Positions 18,901 to 27,064 of a DNA stretch of 64,000 bases are shown piece after piece; the stretch's first letter is position 1, and every line of letters starts with the position of its first letter. The DNA comes from Bacteroidales bacterium UBA3143 (GTDB lineage Bacteria; Bacteroidota; Bacteroidia; Bacteroidales; Dysgonomonadaceae): contig DEZB01000050.1 in NCBI GenBank assembly GCA_002364735.1, positions 96,795 to 160,794 on the forward strand. The letters are read 5' to 3'. A program made the translations under genes and the position numbers. The notes below the pieces were generated by a model that ran no database searches, was not told the DNA's origin, and saw nothing but the letters and a program-made list of their open reading frames with translations.

Positions 18901-19025
18901 AAAGTTGCAGTTTAGCGGAATGCAAGGTTTTTATGAAAAATACACTCGCCCAAAGGGAAAGAGGAAGATTTTTATTAAAACCACCAGGGCTCGACCTTGC
19001 AAAAGCTAAACTGCGAGATAACTTT
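18901..19025 (-). ncRNA. Structured non-coding stretch upstream of ardC
   Basis: AAAGTT-GCAGTTTAGC (18901-18916) pairs with GCTAAACTGC-gagat-AACTTT (19005-19025); inside, TGCAAGGT pairs with ACCTTGCA. A third copy of the motif, CCGCTAAA (18831-18838), could pair with the same left arm and so compete with it, as in an attenuator. Read on the minus strand, this would be in the 5' leader of ardC. A 70-codon frame crosses it but its peptide looks random. Confidence 0.5.
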
Positions 19026-19149
19026 GCCGAAAAACAAAAACACCCCGTAAGGATGTGTAGATACGTATCGAGGAAATTTAGGTACTGGAAAACATAATAA
19101 GGATAGTAGTAATCAATATACCTCTCTCCCCGCTTGGGGGTTTAAAACT

Positions 19150-19373
19150 CGGAACACAAACTTAACTATCCATTGAAAAGCAGATACAGAAAACGAATAT
19201 CAGAAATGGAGCGAAAATCCGTTCATATCCGAGTATTCGGTAGTGAAAAGGATTTTTCAGCGAAATGGATGAGCTTGGTTTTCCTGCTGCTTTCACATCA
19301 AAGACTTTTGAGAGTAGCCTGCGAAGCGAATAGGTCTTGTGAAATTCAATGGATGGTTAGGTGTAAAGTTCCG
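19150..19373. ncRNA. Large branched inverted-repeat element
   Basis: CGGAAC (19150-19155) plus TTAACTATCCATTGAA (19162-19177) pairs with TTCAATGGATGGTTAG (19345-19360) plus GTTCCG (19368-19373); the two mismatches in the long arm are G-U type. Inside are CGAATA/TATTCG, TGAAAA/TTTTCA, and TTTCACA with AGAC against GTCT with TGTGAAA. Multi-branch folding with wobble pairs suggests a structured RNA rather than a gene. The strand is not known. Confidence 0.5.
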
Positions 19374-19381
19374 ACAATAAA

Positions 19382-19912
19382 AAAGTGATGTAGTCTTGTT
19401 GGAAACAAGGCTCATCACTTTCTAAATTCATCAGCATTACAACTTCTGAAGTAAACCTAAAACATTATTTCTTCAGATAAACTAAAAGGCTACATCAAAA
19501 AACTATGTTGCTATGGAGAGAAGGGTGCTATCCTGTTTACGGATAGTGTGCCGAAACGGAATAGCAACATTGTTTTGTAGCCGCTTTTCAACAACCTCTT
19601 TTCAAGAAAAAAAATGAATTGGAAAGTGGTTGGGGAATTAATAACTTCTTGAACAAATTGGAAGAGTTCCTTTCTAAATCCATCAGCATTAATCCTACAG
19701 TAAACCTAAATCATTACTTCTATAAACAAACTAAAAGGCTACATCAAAAAACCATGTTACAATGTAGGGAAGGGTTCTATCCTGTTTACGGATAGTGTAC
19801 CGAAACGAAATAGCAACACATTGTTTTGTAGCCGCTTTTCAAGAAAAGAAATGAATTGGAATGAGGATGTTGGATTAATAACGTCTTATACAAATTGTAA
19901 GACTTTCTTTCT
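19382..19912 (+). repeat. Two tandem ~250-bp copies of a structured element
   Basis: Copy 1 runs about 19419-19668, copy 2 about 19670-19912. Each has CTTTCTAAATYCATCAGCATTA at its head, then CTAAAAGGCTACATCAAAAAA, an inner hairpin CTATCC-TGTTTAC-GGATAG, and TTGTTTTGTAGCCGCTTTT. GGCTACA/TGTAGCC closes the outer stem. Around the inner hairpin the pair GGT/GCC in copy 1 is GGT/ACC in copy 2, both able to pair. In copy 1 TGTTGCTAT/ATAGCAACA forms a further stem. A hairpin AAAGTGATG/CATCACTTT (19383-19419) precedes copy 1, and differently-sequenced hairpins sit at the same place after both copies. No ORF. A tandem small-RNA family is the favoured reading. Confidence 0.6.
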
Positions 19913-20132
19913 GACCCATAAAAATATAATATTCGATACTTTTATAATTTTGAGTTCATTTTGACACCGTGATTTTATCCACTGTTTATTGTTAAAGGTG
20001 GAGGGTATGAAATGTAGCGGATTTCAAGGTGATTATCTTGCAACCACAAAAGTTTTTTATATTCACAGACCTTTGAGTTACCACTTCACCTGCTATTGCT
20101 CTTATACAATGTTGGGCAATCGTGCTTTATTC

Positions 20133-20774
20133 CTAACCTCCGAGGGTAACATCCTGCTCCTTGTACCATTTCAAAGCATTGTAAAAATGTTCAGGCATAA
20201 AATCCGGCCAATACTCCTCCAGTATATAGAAATCTGAATAAATTGATTGAACCGGCAGAAAGCCACTTAAACGTCTTCGACCGCCCCAACGTATGATAAG
20301 ATCTACCCTGGAAATATCAAAAGATTTAATATGATTCGTAATGTTTTTCTGTGACGCATCTGCTAATTTCAAATTATTTAAGTCCCATTCCCAGCCATAA
20401 TTAACCAAAAAATTAACTTTAATTCCTCCTTTGCCAAAGATCTTCCGTGTCGTGAATTTTTGGAGTTCCGTTGGAAACATGAGCGATTCCGAATCGCCTA
20501 CGACCAACAATTCTGCATCTTCTTTTGATAAAATACTTACCGCATGAATGCAGGCATCAGTGAAGGCTTGTCTTTGTATTGTTTGTCTTTTAGTATTATC
20601 TGTAGTGAATCCGTAATAAGTTACTTCCTTAATTCCTGCCTCTTTGCATAATTTAAAAAGTGCCAGACCCGGGTCTATACCACATCTATAACCTTCTTTC
20701 TTCTTCATTTGGTGGACTTCGGCCCATCTTCTGTTTCCATCAGGAATTATTCCGATATGTTTTGGTAATCTCAT
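20133..20774 (-). CDS. Divergent undecaprenyl-diphosphate-synthase-like cis-prenyltransferase
   Basis: 213 residues. The start (IGIIPDGNRRWA, 7-18) is the catalytic loop of cis-prenyltransferases, with the conserved Asp-Gly-Asn and Arg-Trp. Later come YYGFTTDN and IRWGGRRRLSGFLP...YSDFY...WPDF. In housekeeping enzymes that C-terminal motif is usually R-T-x-G-E-x-R-x-S-N-F; here Glu is replaced by Arg and Asn by Gly, so activity or chain length may differ. The enzyme family joins isopentenyl units to make the lipid carrier of wall synthesis. The gene stands alone among defence genes, between integron-like GTTGGGC (20111) and GCCTAAC (20943) motifs, so it is unlikely to be the cell's main uppS. 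Confidence 0.75.
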   Translation of the reverse strand: MRLPKHIGIIPDGNRRWAEVHQMKKKEGYRCGIDPGLALFKLCKEAGIKEVTYYGFTTDNTKRQTIQRQAFTDACIHAVSILSKEDAELLVVGDSESLMFPTELQKFTTRKIFGKGGIKVNFLVNYGWEWDLNNLKLADASQKNITNHIKSFDISRVDLIIRWGGRRRLSGFLPVQSIYSDFYILEEYWPDFMPEHFYNALKWYKEQDVTLGG

Positions 20775-21087
20775 TTGCTTTTATTTAATAATGTCTTTTG
20801 AGAGGGAAAGGTGGCAAAGTTATGACAATAGTTGTATTTAGTTTTGATTTATTTCAGTTGTACGCTTTTGTTGTCATAAAACCATTGTTCAGGAGTTTTT
20901 GTCAAAATTAATTTCTTGCAGTCAGTTTGATGTTAGCATGTTGCCTAACGGCATGGCTATGCGCAGGTAGGGATTTTTAGCAATTAACTTCCCACGAAGA
21001 ATTGAACTTTAAATTTAGCACTTACCTATCATACGAAGAACGAAACTCCTGCTTGCGTATAGGTTATGTTGGCTGCTGGGCTTCTTA
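20775..21087. other. Gene-free stretch with attC-like imperfect inverted repeat
   Basis: GCCTAACGGCATGGCTATGC... (from 20943 to about 20971) is an imperfect reverse complement of CTCCTGCTTGCGTATAGGTTATGTTGGC (21046-21073): both share GCC-AAC, CTATRCGCA and GYAGG when aligned. The ends match the RYYYAAC and (nearly) GTTRRRY core boxes of integron attC sites, with about 75 bp between arms. An ORF of 160 codons over this part is antisense to the neighbouring gene and is not believed. Confidence 0.45.
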
Positions 21088-22740
21088 TTATTCGAGTAGT
21101 ATTTTGATTCGAGCTTTTATGTTTTCGTATGTGGTATTTAGGCTTTGCTTTGCAATTTGTGTAAGTATTGCAGTATGTGCAACAGCATCTCTTACGGGCT
21201 TATATGTTTTGGCATCTCTTGAAATTCCTGCCTGTCTTAACTGGTCAGTAGGTTTATCAACGAAATTTGCTAAATCATCCATAGAAAAATATAGCAAATC
21301 ATTTGCATTTTGTCTTATCTCAAAACTAATATTTGCTACATTTTTGGCGGCACTTTCTTTTTTCTTGTACTTTGTTAAGTTATTGGTCGCTTCTGGCGAA
21401 AGAGTTAGACGTTTATGTTTGATATATTTTCTTAAAAGATTTTCAGCAACGAAACACTCTGCGTATGATGATAAATTATATTGAGCATCATCACTTAGTG
21501 AGTTTACCCAATCGTCAACATTACTTCTATTTGCTGAAGATTTGGGCGGAACGAAATCATCAACAACTGTATTGAAAAGTTCTTTTGATTTTCTTTCTTT
21601 TTTGGTCATTCGTGTCGTGTTTTCCGAATCACCGTCCTGTCTTAATTCAACACGCCATTTATCCCAATCTTCAATTATTCTTTTCATTATATTTCCTTTC
21701 AAGTCTGAAAGTAGCAACTGAAAAAGTGGATCGTCAGCAATAACGCCTTCTCTGCTACTGGTGAATCTGTCTTTTTCGCCATCTAAACTATCAAAGTGAA
21801 TTTGACCGTAAATGTAGCTTTCTACAAGTCTAGCCGATGGTATATGTTTTAAGAGATCTTTCTCTCTTAATCTCCCGTTTACATATAAGTCTAATGAAAC
21901 CTTTTCTTGGGTATTTCTAATTTTCAAGTACTTTGGTTCAATAACTGATGCGATGAATCCTTTTATACTTAAAGATGATGTTAGTTTTTCGTACCTTTTA
22001 ATATGGTCATTTGTAATTGATATTTTATCCTTGAGATAAGGATCATCAATTGAATTTATCTGCCAAACAAATTGCGTGCTTTGAGATAAATCATTTAGCT
22101 CATTTAAAGTAATTGGGTCGTCATTTAACGTAATGTTAAAGGAGTTGTCAATTAATGAAAACCTGAAAAATAAAGCAATAAGTTTACGAATATATTCAAT
22201 TCGATTTCTTATTCCATCGTTTATAACTTCAAAGTAAATAATAGTTCCTTGTTCAAAGTTGTCAATGTGTTTGCCAAATAATTTGGTATTCACATTTTCT
22301 AATGGGTATTGTTGTGGATTTAAATCATCATTTATTGCACTGTCCAAACCCGAATTGTCAATAACACCGCCTACAAAATTTGAATCTTTAGTTTTTGATA
22401 AAATGTGAATTCTTTTAGCACATGAAAGTAATGCAAGCTTTCCAATTCCTTTACGACCTATAAACGGTCTTTGTAGATTAGATTTTTCAGCACCGTCTTT
22501 TCTTTTTGAATATCCAATCTTCAAGAATTTATTTTGAAAATCATCAGTCGTCATGCCTTCCCCATCATCTTTGATAATTAGATGATTATTTTCTCTGTCA
22601 ATATATATCCAAACATTTTTAGCATCTGCATCCCAAGAATTAGAAATTGCTTCACCAAGAACGGTAATGAAGTTTCTGTAAAGATTTCTGCCTAAGTGAT
22701 TTAATACACTTAATGAAATATTAAATGTGAATTTATCCAT
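21088..22740 (-). CDS. MORC/MutL-like GHKL ATPase with C-terminal HEPN-like motif
   Basis: 550 residues. The N-terminal ATPase has the N-box EAISNSWDADA (E30, N34, D37), DDGEGM (58-63) and GRKGIGK (95-101), the Bergerat fold of Hsp90, MutL and MORC. Residues about 200-400 resemble the S5-type second domain of MORC. The last 130 residues are helical and include RDAVAH (517-522), which fits the RX4H motif of HEPN RNases. Its start overlaps the methyltransferase end by 8 bp, so they form one operon. Such ATPases are known beside DNA methyltransferases in restriction-like systems. No separate endonuclease gene is seen here, so the C-terminus may be the toxic part; that is inference. Confidence 0.75.
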   Translation of the reverse strand: MDKFTFNISLSVLNHLGRNLYRNFITVLGEAISNSWDADAKNVWIYIDRENNHLIIKDDGEGMTTDDFQNKFLKIGYSKRKDGAEKSNLQRPFIGRKGIGKLALLSCAKRIHILSKTKDSNFVGGVIDNSGLDSAINDDLNPQQYPLENVNTKLFGKHIDNFEQGTIIYFEVINDGIRNRIEYIRKLIALFFRFSLIDNSFNITLNDDPITLNELNDLSQSTQFVWQINSIDDPYLKDKISITNDHIKRYEKLTSSLSIKGFIASVIEPKYLKIRNTQEKVSLDLYVNGRLREKDLLKHIPSARLVESYIYGQIHFDSLDGEKDRFTSSREGVIADDPLFQLLLSDLKGNIMKRIIEDWDKWRVELRQDGDSENTTRMTKKERKSKELFNTVVDDFVPPKSSANRSNVDDWVNSLSDDAQYNLSSYAECFVAENLLRKYIKHKRLTLSPEATNNLTKYKKKESAAKNVANISFEIRQNANDLLYFSMDDLANFVDKPTDQLRQAGISRDAKTYKPVRDAVAHTAILTQIAKQSLNTTYENIKARIKILLE

Positions 22741-23824
22741 TTTTAATCTCTTTTAGGTGTTTCAATATACTTTTACCGATTGCAAACCCAAGATTTACTG
22801 GAACTGCATTTCCAATGTGAGTACCTATCCGAGTTAAAAAAACTTCATTGTTTTTTTCAACGAATTTATAATTGGCAGGAAAACTTTGAAGTATAGAAGC
22901 TTCTCGAATTGTTAAAGCTCTATCTTGTTCTGGGTGACCAAAACGTCCTGTTCCGTAATTGTAAAACTGTGTTGTAATCGTAGGTGCAGGTTCATCCCAT
23001 GACATTCTACCATAAACGGCTTTGTAAGTCTTACCTGATTCTTTTTTGTGACAATCTAACCTAAGATTTTCGTCCCAATCTTCCCAAGTGCCATTAGGTA
23101 CTGACGATTTAATTCTCTTTAGGTTTATCTCTGTTAATTTAGTAGTGAAATGCAGTTTGTCCGTTTGGCTTTTTTCGCCACTTATTACAGGTTCTAAATG
23201 AGCTATTGCGTCACGCACTGTTCTGTATTTGTCTTTTGTGTGTGTGGGAGGAATTACTTCGATATTACCAAGTCGAGAAGCAAGTAAAACAAGCCTTCTT
23301 CTTTTTTGAGGGATGCCATAATCTGGACAATAAATGTTTTTATAATTCACATTGTATGCAAGTTCTTCGAGTTGGGATACGAAATCTTTGAAGACTTGTT
23401 TGTTTGATAAGTTGGTAACATTCTCCATTGAAATAATATCAGGAGTTGTTTCTGAAACTAATCTAATAAATTCATTCAATAAGTTCCATTTGTTGCCCTG
23501 CTCTTTACCTTTTACTTTATTAGCGTGAGTAGAGAATGGTTGGCAAGGTGCACACCCAACCAAAACTTTAATTTCATCGTCTTTCCAATATTCTTTGATT
23601 TGTTCCCCTGTTACTTTGGAAATATCTGCGCCGATAAACTTTGCTTTATTGTTTACTTCATAAGCATATTTACAGCTTTTATCTAAATCAACTCCTGCTC
23701 GAACTATTATGCCGGATTTTTTTAGTCCGTGAGTCAGACCACCCACACCACAGAATAAGTCAACCCCTGAAACTTTAGGAGCAGTGTATTTTCTCGCTTT
23801 TCTTGTTGTCTCTTTTGTTGTCAT
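22733..23824 (-). CDS. DNA cytosine-5 methyltransferase (Dcm/C5 family)
   Basis: 363 residues with all main C5 motifs in the usual order: motif I DLFCGVGGLTHGL (22-34), motif IV CAPCQPFS with catalytic C94, motif VI MENV (133-136), motif VIII QKRRRLVLLASR near 175, and motif X GNAVPVNLGFAIG near the end. It methylates C5 of cytosine in a specific duplex site, unknown here. It is the first gene of a two-gene operon with the GHKL ATPase, overlapping by 8 bp. The length is normal and no break is visible. It may protect host DNA against the partner. Confidence 0.92.
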   Translation of the reverse strand: MTTKETTRKARKYTAPKVSGVDLFCGVGGLTHGLKKSGIIVRAGVDLDKSCKYAYEVNNKAKFIGADISKVTGEQIKEYWKDDEIKVLVGCAPCQPFSTHANKVKGKEQGNKWNLLNEFIRLVSETTPDIISMENVTNLSNKQVFKDFVSQLEELAYNVNYKNIYCPDYGIPQKRRRLVLLASRLGNIEVIPPTHTKDKYRTVRDAIAHLEPVISGEKSQTDKLHFTTKLTEINLKRIKSSVPNGTWEDWDENLRLDCHKKESGKTYKAVYGRMSWDEPAPTITTQFYNYGTGRFGHPEQDRALTIREASILQSFPANYKFVEKNNEVFLTRIGTHIGNAVPVNLGFAIGKSILKHLKEIKNG

Positions 23825-24411
23825 ATTTATTCAAATGTCGCAAATATATTGATGAATGTCGGCTTTTTTTACCTTGCAAACAACGTCTTATTTACCCAAC
23901 TTTTCTTTTAAACATTCGTATATACATTTAAATATTCGATATTATACGCAATAATAATCTATTTCAAAATTCACATTTCAAAAGTAAGCAATTAAACATT
24001 AAAAATAAAATGAAATGCTGAAAAGTTGATATATTGTGTCTTATCTAAAATCTTAAAATAGCTTTTATATATTATCGTTATTTTTCAAGTATCAAAAATG
24101 TTCTGGTTACAAATTATAAATAAATGTAGTAACCCTAAATCTGAGTTACATTCAGACATAAATATTTATGTTTACCATTTCTTGCAAATCGCTCCTTGTA
24201 GTCGATTTTATAGTTTTATTGGTAAATATATTTCATGAGCCGATTAGTTTAGTTAATCGACTCATTGTTAATTTACACACTATATATTGTGAGTTATTGA
24301 ATTTATATCATCATCACCCTCATGTTGTATTGTTAATTACATTTCAATTCTGCAAACTAATGTAACACTAATTTTGTATATTTGCATGAACAAAAAAAGA
24401 ACAACAATAAT
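23825..24411. other. AT-rich divergent intergenic region between two defence units
   Basis: Holds the promoters of the C5 methyltransferase (minus) and the type III system (plus). A stem-loop ATGAGCCGATTA / TAATCGACTCAT (24235-24246 and 24254-24265, one G-U type mismatch) and GGTTAC/GTAACC are visible. No gene is seen. Confidence 0.5.
24377..24384 (+). promoter_or_regulatory. -7 box TATATTTG before mod
   Basis: Fits the Bacteroidota TAnnTTTG consensus and lies 27 bp before the mod ATG. It covers the TTG that would otherwise allow an earlier start, so the ATG at 24412 is the likely start. A good TTTG at -33 is not seen. Confidence 0.5.
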
Positions 24412-26058
24412 ATGCCAACACTCCATTGGATAGGAAAAGAGAAAGTTATTAATCACCATCAAGATGTGCCATACAGAGTTTTGGAACATAAATATGGTTT
24501 TACAGCTGATAAAGGTGAGCAAACAGAACCTATCGACTGCGGAAACAAAATCATTCATGGTGATAACCTTGAAGCTCTGAAAAGTCTATTGCCCGAATAT
24601 GAAGGGAAAATAAAATGTATATACATTGACCCTCCATACAATACTGGAAACGAAAGTTGGGTGTATAACGATAATGTAAACCATCCTAAAATCAAAAAAT
24701 GGTTGGGAGAAGTGGTTGGTAAAGAAAGTGAAGATCTGACTCGTCACGACAAGTGGTTGTGTATGATGTATCCTCGGTTGAAGCTTCTGCATAAACTATT
24801 GGCTAACGATGGTGCTATTTTTATCAGTATTGATGAAAATGAGATTATGCACTTACAACATTTATGCTCTGAAATATTTGGTTTATCTAATTACGTTGCT
24901 ACTTTAACTGTAATAGTCAAACCAGAAGGTAGGCGATATGGTTTTTTTGCAAAAACACATGAATATATTTTAGTTTTCAGTAAGAATAAATCTGAATTGC
25001 AATTAAATGAAATTCAAACTGAAGGAGCAGAGTATAAATATTTTGACAATAATGGCGGTTTCAATTTAAAAGGTTTAAGAAACAGAAATGTGAAATCTTT
25101 CAATTCAACTAATCGCCCAAATCTTCGTTATCCTTTTTACGTTAATTCTGAAAATCCAGATAGCAATGATTTATTTGAAGTAAGTATAGAGCCAAAAAAA
25201 GGTTGGCTTGAAGTTTTTGCAAGTACTGTTGATGGTCTAGAAAGTGTATGGAGATGGGGAAGAGAAAAATCTATGAAGCAAAAAAATGATCTAGTTGCAA
25301 GATTAGGTGCTGATAGGGAAATTAGAATCTTCCAAAAAGAAAGAAGATTAACTCAAACAGCGAAAACCACTTGGGATAATAAAAACTTTCATTCTATAAC
25401 TGGCACTAGAGAATTGAGAAATATTTTAGGAAAATCTGTTTTTGAATTTCCTAAACCTGAAATGTTAATAAGGCAGATATTAAATATTGGAACGAATAAA
25501 AATAGGAAAGATATTGTTTTGGACTCCTTTGCAGGTTCTGGAACAACTGCTCATGCTGTTTTAAATCTTAATAAAAAAGATGGTGGTAATCGAAAATTTA
25601 TTTTGCTTGAAATGGAAGATTATGCCAATGATATTACTGCTGAAAGAGTAAAGAGAGCTTCTAAAGGTTATGGAACAAACAAAGATATAGTTGAAGGTAC
25701 AGGCGGTTCATTCGATTATTATGAATTGGGATTACCCCTATTTGACAAAGATCAAAACTTGAATGAGAAAGTAGCATTGGAAAAGATAAAAGAATATATC
25801 TGGTTTTCCGAAACAAGAACATCTTACATAGAACCCAATGCTGAAAAACACTTTTTAGGCAAAAAAGATGAATCAGTTTACTACTTCTTATATGAGAAAG
25901 ACAGATTGACAACATTGGATTATGACTCGTTGGAGCTGGTGCAAACAAAAGGTGAGCAGTATATCATATATGCAGATAATTGTCTTTTACCTAAAGAGTT
26001 TATGGCAAAGAAGAATATTATCTTCAAGAAAATACCACGGGATATAACAAGATTTTAA
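24412..26058 (+). CDS. mod: Type III restriction-modification methyltransferase (Mod)
   Basis: 548 residues from the ATG at 24412. Motif IV DPPYNTG (73-79) comes before motif I D-SFAGSGTT (373-379), the order of beta-class N6-adenine methyltransferases used by type III systems. The centre between them is the target-recognition part and is expected to be variable. Mod methylates one strand of a short site and also gives site specificity to the nuclease. The gene is followed 4 bp later by rhuM and then by res, probably one transcript. An in-frame TTG at 24382 is rejected because it is inside the -7 box. Confidence 0.9.
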   Translation: MPTLHWIGKEKVINHHQDVPYRVLEHKYGFTADKGEQTEPIDCGNKIIHGDNLEALKSLLPEYEGKIKCIYIDPPYNTGNESWVYNDNVNHPKIKKWLGEVVGKESEDLTRHDKWLCMMYPRLKLLHKLLANDGAIFISIDENEIMHLQHLCSEIFGLSNYVATLTVIVKPEGRRYGFFAKTHEYILVFSKNKSELQLNEIQTEGAEYKYFDNNGGFNLKGLRNRNVKSFNSTNRPNLRYPFYVNSENPDSNDLFEVSIEPKKGWLEVFASTVDGLESVWRWGREKSMKQKNDLVARLGADREIRIFQKERRLTQTAKTTWDNKNFHSITGTRELRNILGKSVFEFPKPEMLIRQILNIGTNKNRKDIVLDSFAGSGTTAHAVLNLNKKDGGNRKFILLEMEDYANDITAERVKRASKGYGTNKDIVEGTGGSFDYYELGLPLFDKDQNLNEKVALEKIKEYIWFSETRTSYIEPNAEKHFLGKKDESVYYFLYEKDRLTTLDYDSLELVQTKGEQYIIYADNCLLPKEFMAKKNIIFKKIPRDITRF

Positions 26059-26062
26059 AATT

Positions 26063-27061
26063 ATGAACCAACAACAAAAGAACTTTCTACTATATACTGC
26101 ACCTAGTGGTGAAGTAAGAGTAGAGGTGTTCTTGCAAGATGAAACGGTATGGTTAACTCAAAAAGCAATGGGTTTGTTATTCGACACCACGCCACAAAAT
26201 ATTACCACACATCTAAAAAATATTTTTGAGAGTGGAGAGTTAGATGAAGATGCAACTTGTAAAGAATTCTTACAAGTTCAATTGGAAGGTAAAAGAGAAG
26301 TAAGTAGATATCAAAAGTTTTACAATCTTGATGCTATTATCTCAGTAGGATATCGTGTTAACTCCTCAAAAGCTACCCAGTTTAGAATATGGGCAACCAA
26401 GACATTGAAAGAATACATCATCAAAGGTTTTGTGTTGGATGACAATCGCCTAAAACAAGGTGAAGCAGTTTTTGGGAAAGACTATTTTAGAGAATTATTA
26501 GAGCGTGTTCGTTCAATAAGGGCAAACGAACGCAGAATATATCAGCAAATCACAGACATATTTGCGGAATGCAGTATTGATTATGACCCACAATCTGATA
26601 TCACCAAAAGCTTTTATGCGATGGTTCAGAATAAGTTTCATTATGCCATCACCGGTCAAACAGCAGCCGAAATAATCTATAAAACAGCAGACTCAAAAAA
26701 AGATAACATGGGTTTAACCACTTGGAAAAACGCTCCAGAGGGTCGTATTATAAAATCAGATACTTCTGTTGCTAAAAATTATTTAGAGGAAAAAGAGATA
26801 AAACGTTTAGAGCGAACTGTAACCGGGTATTTTGATTATATAGAAAATCTAATAGAACGTGAAAACACGTTTACTATGAAAGGACTTGCAGAGAGTGTTG
26901 ATAAGTTTCTCAATTTCAATGAATTTAAAGTTTTAGATGGTAAGGGAGGCAAATCGCATAAACAAGCAGTTTCAAAAGCAGCTATTGAATACGACCAATT
27001 TAACAAGACACAAAAGATTATTTCTGATTTTGACAAACAAATCAAGAAACTGAAAAAATAG
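26063..27061 (+). CDS. rhuM: RhuM-family protein between mod and res
   Basis: 332 residues. The N-terminal half (FLLYTAPSGEVRVEVF...ETVWLTQKAMGLLF...ITTHLKNIFESGEL) is the RhuM-family signature, with a helix-turn-helix-like stretch at about 30-60; a later conserved part reads YNLDAIISVGYRVNS. The C-terminal part is helical and basic. RhuM was first named from a Salmonella virulence island; the molecular function is not known. It lies 4 bp after mod and 3 bp before res, so it is expressed with the restriction genes. It may be an inserted passenger or a regulator or toxin of the system. Confidence 0.85.
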   Translation: MNQQQKNFLLYTAPSGEVRVEVFLQDETVWLTQKAMGLLFDTTPQNITTHLKNIFESGELDEDATCKEFLQVQLEGKREVSRYQKFYNLDAIISVGYRVNSSKATQFRIWATKTLKEYIIKGFVLDDNRLKQGEAVFGKDYFRELLERVRSIRANERRIYQQITDIFAECSIDYDPQSDITKSFYAMVQNKFHYAITGQTAAEIIYKTADSKKDNMGLTTWKNAPEGRIIKSDTSVAKNYLEEKEIKRLERTVTGYFDYIENLIERENTFTMKGLAESVDKFLNFNEFKVLDGKGGKSHKQAVSKAAIEYDQFNKTQKIISDFDKQIKKLKK

Positions 27062-27064
27062 GCT

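Noticed and set aside
18885..19388. Two frames of 70 and 71 codons as small genes
   Set aside because: They cross perfect or wobble-pairing inverted repeats, lack ribosome-site support, and the peptides look random. A retron was also considered, but no reverse transcriptase is near.
20133..20774. Housekeeping uppS
   Set aside because: Accessory neighbours, altered active-site motif and isolation from cell-envelope genes argue against it; the main copy is expected elsewhere.
21002..21484. 160-codon frame on the plus strand
   Set aside because: It is antisense to the end of the GHKL ATPase gene, whose motifs and operon overlap are clear.
24382..24411. TTG start giving mod ten extra residues
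   Set aside because: The TTG is part of the TATATTTG -7 box, so it is upstream of the transcript start; ATG at 24412 is used.
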